NCBI GenBank assembly: GCA_035543115.1
Contig: DATKKF010000004.1
Coordinates: 186,001-250,000, forward strand
DNA from: RPRB01 sp035543115
GTDB lineage: Bacteria > Myxococcota > Myxococcia > Myxococcales > Myxococcaceae
DNA length: 64,000 nucleotides
Direction of reading: 5' to 3'
This document shows, piece by piece, positions 51,479 to 64,000 of the stretch. The translations under genes were made by a program, and so were the position numbers. A model generated the notes under the pieces. That model was not told where the DNA came from. It did no database searches and saw nothing but the letters and a program-made list of their open reading frames with translations. The first letter of the stretch is position 1. Each line of letters begins with the position of its first letter.

Positions 51479-51520
51479 AAAACCGAAGACCGCCCCCGCC
51501 ACGGTGACGGGGACGGCCTC
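51479..51520 (-). terminator. Terminator downstream of rpoC
   Basis: GACCGCCCCCG (51488-51498) pairs, with one GT pair, to CGGGGACGGCCTC (51508-51520), giving a GC-rich stem about 30 bp past the rpoC stop. On the minus strand TTCGGTTTTC follows. The T-tract is interrupted by CGG, so strength is uncertain, but the position fits the end of the rplJL-rpoBC operon. Confidence 0.55.
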
Positions 51521-51546
51521 GTTGACATCTCAGCCGGCGTGCCTGC

Positions 51547-55762
<4,216 letters not shown>

Positions 55763-55899
55763 TTGCCTCCAAATCTTTCGTTCACTTCCCTGGCCGGAGT
55801 CGCGCCCCGCGCGGTCTGCCGGCCCTTCGAACTCGTAAGAGCGGCGCCCCCCATGCTGCGGGGCATCGCTCAGCTCTTCAGGCGCGCCGGTGCTCCTTC

Positions 55900-60111
<4,212 letters not shown>

Positions 60112-60144
60112 TCGGACTCCCTGACGGCGGGAAGCAGGTTTCTC

Positions 60145-60190
60145 AAAAGGGCGATGCCGGCATCCCTCCAGGGTGGAGGAGGACGCCGGC
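60145..60190 (-). terminator. Attenuator-like hairpin between rplL and rpoB
   Basis: GCCGGC (60156-60161) pairs with GCCGGC (60185-60190), and inside it CCTCCA pairs with TGGAGG around GGG. TTTT follows seven bases later on the minus strand. It lies 35-80 bp before rpoB. Partial termination between rplL and rpoB is known in E. coli, so this probably sets the ribosome-to-polymerase ratio. Confidence 0.6.
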
Positions 60191-60220
60191 ACGCCGAACG
60201 GAAAAGAGCGCGGAGCGAGG

Positions 60221-60247
60221 GCGCCGGGGGACGTGGGGCCCCGGCGC
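60221..60247 (-). other. Second hairpin in the rplL-rpoB spacer
   Basis: GCGCCGGGG (60221-60229) and CCCCGGCGC (60239-60247) form a perfect 9-bp stem with a 9-nt loop, about 22 bp past the rplL stop. No T-tract follows directly. It may be an RNase processing or protecting stem. Confidence 0.45.
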
Positions 60248-60268
60248 GCGCGCGAACAGCGCAGGCGA

Positions 60269-60649
60269 CTACTTGATCTCGACGGTGGCGCCAGCGGCGG
60301 TGAGCTGGTCCTTGATCTTCTTGGCGTCGTCCTTGTTGACGCCTTCCTTCACCGTCTTGGGAGCACCCTCGACCAGGTCCTTGGCCTCCTTCAGGCCCAG
60401 ACCGGTGATGGCGCGGATCTCCTTGATGACGTTGATCTTGTTGGCACCGGCGTTGGCGAGGACGACCGTGAACTCGGTCTTCTCCTCGGCCGGGGCAGCG
60501 GCAGCGGCACCCCCACCGGCGCCCGCCGCAGCGACGGCGACGGCGGCGGCGGACACACCCCACTTCTCCTCGAGCTTCTTCACGAGCTCGGCGGCCTCCA
60601 TCACCGTGAGGGAGGACAGCGAGTCGACGATCTGATTCAGGTCTGCCAT
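60269..60649 (-). CDS. rplL: 50S ribosomal protein L7/L12
   Basis: 126 residues with the helical dimer domain (LTVMEAAELVKKLEEKWGV), an Ala/Gly-rich hinge, and the C-terminal domain KINVIKEIRAITGLGLKEAKDLVEGAP that binds translation factors. ATG 60649. It lies 81 bp after rplJ. Confidence 0.98.
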   Translation of the reverse strand: MADLNQIVDSLSSLTVMEAAELVKKLEEKWGVSAAAVAVAAAGAGGGAAAAAPAEEKTEFTVVLANAGANKINVIKEIRAITGLGLKEAKDLVEGAPKTVKEGVNKDDAKKIKDQLTAAGATVEIK

Positions 60650-60730
60650 GGCGGAATTCAGCCTCTTAACGGGACTTGACTCTGCGCAGCAGAGCTGTCC
60701 CCAGTGAAAGGGTTAGAAATCTAATCGCTG

Positions 60731-61258
60731 CTATGAACCTTGCTTCTCCAATGCCTCTGCCCGGGCCTTGATCAGGCGGGCGAGGCGGCTTCCTGGCTCG
60801 GCCAGCGTCCGGGCGAGCTTCCCCGCCGGCTGGTTGAGCATCCCGAGGATTCTCGCCCGGAGCTCGGGCAGCCCCGGCATCTTCGCCAGTGCAGCCACGC
60901 CCGCGGCGGTGACCTTCTTGCCCTCGACGACGGCGCTCCGGACCTTGATGGTCTCGAGGTCCTTGATGAACTCCTGGAGGATCTTCGCCGGGAGGACCAC
61001 GTCGTCGTACCCGATGGCGATCGCCACGGGACCGGTGAAGTCGTCGCTCACCACCTCGACCGGCGTGCCCTTCGCAGCGCGCTTGGCCAGGGTGTTCTTG
61101 AGGACCTTGTAGTCCACCCCCGAGTCACGGAGCTTCTTCCGGAGCCGGGTGACCGTCTCCACGTTGAGCTTCGAGAACTCCGCCACGATGGCCGTCCGGG
61201 CCCGGGCGAACTTCTCGTTCAGCTCCTTGATCATCACTTCCTTCTCGCTCTTCTCCAC
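60731..61258 (-). CDS. rplJ: 50S ribosomal protein L10
   Basis: 175 residues forming the base of the L7/L12 stalk. The N-terminal domain has FARARTAIVAEFSKL, then RLRKKLRDSGVDYKVLKNTLA, and the C-terminal helix that binds L12 dimers follows. GTG 61258 has GGAGG about nine bases upstream. In other bacteria L10 represses its own operon through the leader RNA; the leader here has a 7-bp hairpin next to the ribosome site. Confidence 0.97.
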   Translation of the reverse strand: MEKSEKEVMIKELNEKFARARTAIVAEFSKLNVETVTRLRKKLRDSGVDYKVLKNTLAKRAAKGTPVEVVSDDFTGPVAIAIGYDDVVLPAKILQEFIKDLETIKVRSAVVEGKKVTAAGVAALAKMPGLPELRARILGMLNQPAGKLARTLAEPGSRLARLIKARAEALEKQGS

Positions 61259-61526
61259 TCTGTCTCACCTCCCATCGTGCCGGCCGATGGCGGCCGGCGT
61301 GCTGCCCTGAGCCAGAGTGGCAAGAGCGAGAGGGACACCTTGCCGGTGCCCGTCTTGTGCGAGGCTGGACCTCGCGTCCCGGATCCCTGCGTCCAGGGCC
61401 CAGCGCTCCTCAGTCTCGGCAGGGCCGGAGGTCATGGCCGTCGCCAGCCTCCATTTCGACGGGGGTCACACCCGTCCCTGCGGTCTTGGACCAGGGGGTT
61501 TGCCGGGCCTGTCTTTCCCGGCGGAA
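61259..61526 (-). promoter_or_regulatory. Leader of the rplJL-rpoBC operon (L10 leader candidate)
   Basis: About 270 nt of untranslated RNA lie between the predicted start near 61526 and rplJ. A perfect 7-bp stem, GCCGGCC (61279-61285) with GGCCGGC (61292-61298), lies just before the GGGAGG ribosome site. Further GC-rich stems are likely. Position and length fit an L10-binding autoregulatory leader, though I cannot confirm the L10 kink-turn by eye. No gene is seen in it. Confidence 0.55.
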
Positions 61527-61532
61527 CCGGCG

Positions 61533-61561
61533 CATCTAGCAACGAGCGGGCCGAATGTCAA
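61533..61561 (-). promoter_or_regulatory. Sigma-70 promoter of the rplJL-rpoBC operon
   Basis: On the minus strand a perfect -35 TTGACA (61561-61556) is followed after exactly 17 bases by TAGATG (61538-61533) as the -10. It is the best housekeeping promoter in the window. It lies 70-100 bp before the divergent msrA start and serves the polymerase genes, which are cut off from rplA here. Confidence 0.72.
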
Positions 61562-61630
61562 AGCCCGTCCGGACGGTCGGTTCGGAGGGAACCGTGACCT
61601 CGGGGGGGGCTGGCGCGTACTCCTCCTACC

Positions 61631-62287
61631 ATGCGGTCAGTCCTCTTCGTTCTCTTCGGTGGAGTCCTTCTTCTTGCAGTTCTGTTGCGCGGAGCGCTTG
61701 CCGCCGGTTCCGACGGGCGGGTGGTCCCGCTCCCGGTGGGGACCAGGCCCGGAGGCGTCGGTGCCGGGACCCCGCTGAAGCCCGCCCCAGGGCATGCCCT
61801 GGCGGTCTTTGCCCAGGGCTGCTTCTGGGGAACGGAGTACCGGTTCCGCCAGGTCCCCGGGGTCGTCGCCACCGCCGTCGGCTACACCGGCGGAACGACC
61901 ACCTCACCCACCTACGAGCAGGTGAGCGACCACGGCATGGGACACGCCGAGTCGGTGCTGATCGAGTTCGATCCGGCGAAGGTCAGCTACGCCCGGCTGC
62001 TGGAGATCTTCTGGAGCTCGCACGATTCGACCAGCGGCAATCGGCAGGGTCCGGACCTGGGCTCCCAGTACCGCTCGGCGATCTTCACCTTCGACGCCCA
62101 GCAGCAGGCGCAGGCGGGCGCCTCGCGCGATGCCGAGCAGAGGAAGCTGGTGGACCCAATCACCACGGAGATCGCACCGGTGGGCCGCTTCTGGATCGCC
62201 GAGGACTACCACCAGCAGTGGGACGAGAAGCACGAGCGCGAGTCGTGCCCCCTTCCCCGCCACGCCAAGACCCGGAGCGGCTCGTGA
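61631..62287 (+). CDS. msrA: Peptide methionine sulfoxide reductase MsrA, exported
   Basis: 218 residues. The N-terminal MRSVLFVLFGGVLLLAVLLR is a signal peptide or membrane anchor, so it acts outside the cytoplasm. The catalytic Cys64 is in AQGCFWGTEYRF, followed by GYTGGTTTSPTYEQV and the GHAESV motif. It reduces S-methionine sulfoxide in proteins. The active residue is Cys, not selenocysteine. It is divergent from the rplJ operon, and its stop overlaps msrB (GTGA). Confidence 0.94.
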   Translation: MRSVLFVLFGGVLLLAVLLRGALAAGSDGRVVPLPVGTRPGGVGAGTPLKPAPGHALAVFAQGCFWGTEYRFRQVPGVVATAVGYTGGTTTSPTYEQVSDHGMGHAESVLIEFDPAKVSYARLLEIFWSSHDSTSGNRQGPDLGSQYRSAIFTFDAQQQAQAGASRDAEQRKLVDPITTEIAPVGRFWIAEDYHQQWDEKHERESCPLPRHAKTRSGS

Positions 62288-62766
62288 GCCTGTGCCGCCG
62301 AACGCTGCTCGGTGCGCTGGTGGCGGCGTTCACCCTGGGGTCTTCCCGGCGCGCACGGGCGGCGACACTAGCCAAGCGCTTCGAGGTGGAGAAGCCGGAC
62401 GCCGAGTGGCGGGCGAGCCTCTCTCCCGCCGCGTACCAGGTGCTGAGGCACGAGGGCACGGAGCGGGCCTGGACGAGCCCGCTGCTGGAGGAGCACCGCC
62501 CCGGCACGTTCCTCTGCGCGGGCTGCGCCCTGCCGCTCTTCTCGTCCCAGGCCAAGTACGACAGCGGCACCGGCTGGCCGAGCTTCTACGCGCCGTTGCC
62601 CGACGCTGTGGAGACGACGGAGGACCGCATGTTCCTCATGGTCCGGACGGAGGTCCACTGCCGGCGCTGCGGCGGGCACCTGGGGCACGTGTTCGACGAC
62701 GGGCCGAAGCCGACCGGTCTCCGGTACTGCATGAACGGGGTCGCGCTGACATTCCGGCCGGGGTGA
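62284..62766 (+). CDS. msrB: Peptide methionine sulfoxide reductase MsrB with Tat-like signal
   Basis: 160 residues. The start CRRTLLGALVAAFTLG, then RARA, looks like a twin-arginine signal. The MsrB domain has zinc cysteines CAGC and CRRC, SGTGWPSFY and the catalytic Cys149 in RYCMNGVAL. It reduces the R-form of methionine sulfoxide. With MsrA it forms a periplasmic protein-repair pair. GTG 62284 overlaps the msrA stop. Confidence 0.93.
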   Translation: MSLCRRTLLGALVAAFTLGSSRRARAATLAKRFEVEKPDAEWRASLSPAAYQVLRHEGTERAWTSPLLEEHRPGTFLCAGCALPLFSSQAKYDSGTGWPSFYAPLPDAVETTEDRMFLMVRTEVHCRRCGGHLGHVFDDGPKPTGLRYCMNGVALTFRPG

Positions 62767-62864
62767 GCGACGCGCCTGCGGGGATGGGCGCAGGTGCTCG
62801 GGTCGTCACGGCGGCCGCCGCCTGCCCGTCGAGAGCCGTCGAGGCTGTTTCTCGAAGGTGGTGG

Positions 62865-63060
62865 TCGCGAAGCATCTTGGAACGGTCCCCCCCGGGACCA
62901 AGGTCCGCGTCCCCCCGTCTTGCGTTCCGAAATGTTCCCCTCGCGAAGTTTGGGAAACCGGTCCTGAGAACGGCTTCCCAGGTCGTGTCCGCGAAACATT
63001 CTGGAACGCCGAACGGGACCTCGCGACGTCACCCCGGGAGGCGACCGTTCCAATTTGTCC
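62865..63060. repeat. Degenerate short repeats in both orientations
   Basis: Variants of a ~22-bp motif, roughly GCGAA-N6-TGGAACG, recur. They are at 62867-62888 (GCGAAGCATCTTGGAACGGT), 62943-62964 (GCGAAGTTTGGGAAACCGGT) and 62991-63011 (GCGAAACATTCTGGAACGCC). Inverted forms are at 62922-62945 (GCGTTCCGAAATGTTCC) and 63043-63053 (GACCGTTCCAA). They fill the ~295-bp spacer between msrB and the convergent membrane-protein gene. No gene is supported in this spacer. They could be dispersed genome repeats. Confidence 0.6.
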
Positions 63061-63061
63061 C

Positions 63062-63556
63062 TCAGTCGCGTTCGGGGAGCAGCAGGAACGGCGCCGTGAG
63101 TCTGCTGGGCACGCGCGACAACCCGCCACGGTCCGGGGCCACGGCGAGCGCCGTCCCGGCACTGCGCCGACCGCCCGCCATCCCCCGGCTTCGACAGGGG
63201 CGCTTCTCATCTCCCCGGGACGACCACCCGCCCCGGTGCACCTGCCTCGAGGCCGCGCCAATCGGAATCCCAGCCGGACCTCCTGCATATCCGTGAGCGA
63301 AAACCTCCGCGCGCTTCCGCAAGCTCGAGACGAAGAGGACCCGCCCGTCCGTCTCCACCTCGGGCAGCGGGAAGGTTCTCCAGCAAATCAGCGCGAGGAG
63401 GAATCCCCCCAACAGCGGGAAGAAGAAGGGCACGGCAAGGAACAGCCCGGAGAGCACGAGCGCCGCTGCGACCGCGAGCACGAGCACCTTTCCGGACTGG
63501 CTCCAGCCGGACGATAGGGGCCAGCGATCGATGGTCGTTTGCTCGAGCGGGCCCAC
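63062..63556 (-). CDS. Small membrane protein of unknown function
   Basis: Up to 164 residues. After a short polar start comes one long hydrophobic region (about 24-60, VLVLAVAAALVLSGLFLAVPF and FPLLGGFLLALICW), probably two membrane helices, then PEVETDGRVLFVSSLRKR. The remaining ~80 residues are Arg/Gly-rich with no clear pattern, and the end runs into the repeat region. The gene may be truncated or shifted near residue 85. GTG/ATG start uncertain. It lies between rplA and rplJ, where such a gene is unusual. Confidence 0.5.
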   Translation of the reverse strand: MGPLEQTTIDRWPLSSGWSQSGKVLVLAVAAALVLSGLFLAVPFFFPLLGGFLLALICWRTFPLPEVETDGRVLFVSSLRKRAEVFAHGYAGGPAGIPIGAASRQVHRGGWSSRGDEKRPCRSRGMAGGRRSAGTALAVAPDRGGLSRVPSRLTAPFLLLPERD

Positions 63557-63597
63557 CTGCTCCCTCCCCTGACAGGCACCCCGCGTGGCAGCAGCTC

Positions 63598-63646
63598 CGC
63601 GAGCCCTCGGAGCGAGCAGGACGTGGTGCCCCGCCGAGGGCCCGCG
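63598..63646 (-). terminator. Hairpin after rplA
   Basis: CGCGAGCCCTCGG (63598-63610) pairs with CCGAGGGCCCGCG (63634-63646) over 13 positions with one GT pair and a 23-nt loop. It starts about 10 bp past the rplA stop. No T-tract follows, so it may be a Rho-linked end or processing site. It supports the idea that the rplK-rplA unit ends here. Confidence 0.5.
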
Positions 63647-63655
63647 GCTCAGCGT

Positions 63656-64000
63656 CTACCGGTACCGGGCACCGATCTCCTGCACATCCAGCTTGATACC
63701 CGGGGTCATCGTGGCGCTGATGGTAGCGGACTTGAGGTAGACGCCCTTCGCCGTCGACGGCTTGAGCTTCATCACCAGCTCCATGAGTGCGTTGAAGTTC
63801 TCGGTCAGCTTCTCCGCCGGGAACGACGCCTTGCCCACCGGGGCGTGGACGATGCCCGCCTTCTCGGCGCGGAACTCCACCTTGCCGCCCTTGGCCTCGC
63901 GGATCGCCTTGCCCACGTCGGCGGTCACCGTCCCCACCTTCGGGTTCGGCATCAGGCCGCGGGGGCCGAGCACCTTTCCGAGCCGGCCCACCACGCCCAT
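63656..64000 (-). CDS. rplA: 50S ribosomal protein L1, C-terminal part
   Basis: The window holds the last 114 codons, cut by the right edge. RLGKVLGPRGLMPNPKVGT is the strongly conserved L1 motif of domain II, and KAGIVHAPVGKASF and KGVYLKSATISATMTPGI follow. L1 forms the mobile stalk near the ribosomal exit site and represses its own operon. The first Met inside the window is internal, not the start. Normally rplJ follows at once; here it is 2.4 kb away. Confidence 0.97.
   Translation of the reverse strand: MGVVGRLGKVLGPRGLMPNPKVGTVTADVGKAIREAKGGKVEFRAEKAGIVHAPVGKASFPAEKLTENFNALMELVMKLKPSTAKGVYLKSATISATMTPGIKLDVQEIGARYR

Noticed and set aside
61631..62766. Possible selenoprotein MsrA/MsrB, given selA in the window
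   Set aside because: Both active positions are ordinary Cys codons (TGC) and no in-frame TGA is present.

Overview
The window is very GC-rich, with almost every third codon position G or C, and its gene content points to a myxobacterium (Myxococcota). Pointers are an NtrC-type sigma-54 two-component pair, a PilY1/minor-pilin operon, a GYF/TonB protein of the AgmX type, a HEAT-repeat protein next to a degenerate HD-GYP protein, MoxR/DUF58/TgpA, and a PrkA kinase divergent from an Hsp70. Genus cannot be assigned from sequence reading alone. No rRNA, tRNA, CRISPR array, transposase or phage gene was found. This is chromosomal core territory with some accessory insertions.

Layout, left to right. 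0.2-4.3 kb: MoxR ATPase, DUF58 protein and transglutaminase as an overlapping operon. 4.6-5.6 kb: an RpoH-type sigma factor behind a textbook sigma-54 promoter. 5.7-11.4 kb: OPT transporter, HEAT-repeat protein, HD-GYP-like protein. 11.5-19.0 kb (minus strand): RluD; an unexplained 112-bp inverted-repeat element; then a tight five-gene run of lytic transglycosylase, SelA, a MinD/FlhG-like ATPase, a J-like/HTH protein and a small conserved protein. 19.0-29.0 kb (plus): histidine kinase, PilY1 and four minor pilins, overlapping end to start. 29.0-37.8 kb (minus): cmk, accA, a tandem ArsA-type ATPase, an NtrC regulator with its small kinase, dCMP deaminase and PrkA. 38-42 kb: lidless Hsp70 and two polytopic membrane proteins. 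42-46.2 kb: ClpX, an unknown protein, a GYF/TonB protein, TruA and a ribbon-helix-helix protein. 46.2-50.9 kb: a sulfur-chemistry neighbourhood with LarE, an APS kinase and an E1/TusA/pseudo-E1-JAMM operon. 50.9-64 kb: a peroxiredoxin, then rpoC, rpoB, rplL and rplJ, and, after an interruption, the 3' part of rplA.

The most interesting item is the three-gene operon at 48580-50488. One gene encodes an adenylating E1-like enzyme with its nucleotide site intact but without the N-terminal RYxRQ helix. The second encodes a TusA-type sulfur carrier. The third encodes a protein that keeps the RYxRQ helix, has lost the nucleotide loop, and ends in a JAMM metallopeptidase. The two E1 halves look complementary, like the active and inactive subunits of eukaryotic heterodimeric E1 enzymes.

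The normally continuous rplKAJL-rpoBC cluster is broken here. Between rplA and rplJ lie a small membrane protein gene, a repeat-rich spacer and a divergently transcribed periplasmic msrA-msrB pair, and rplJ has its own TTGACA-type promoter. Two further repeat structures mark the larE/outer-membrane-protein junction and the msrB/membrane-protein spacer.
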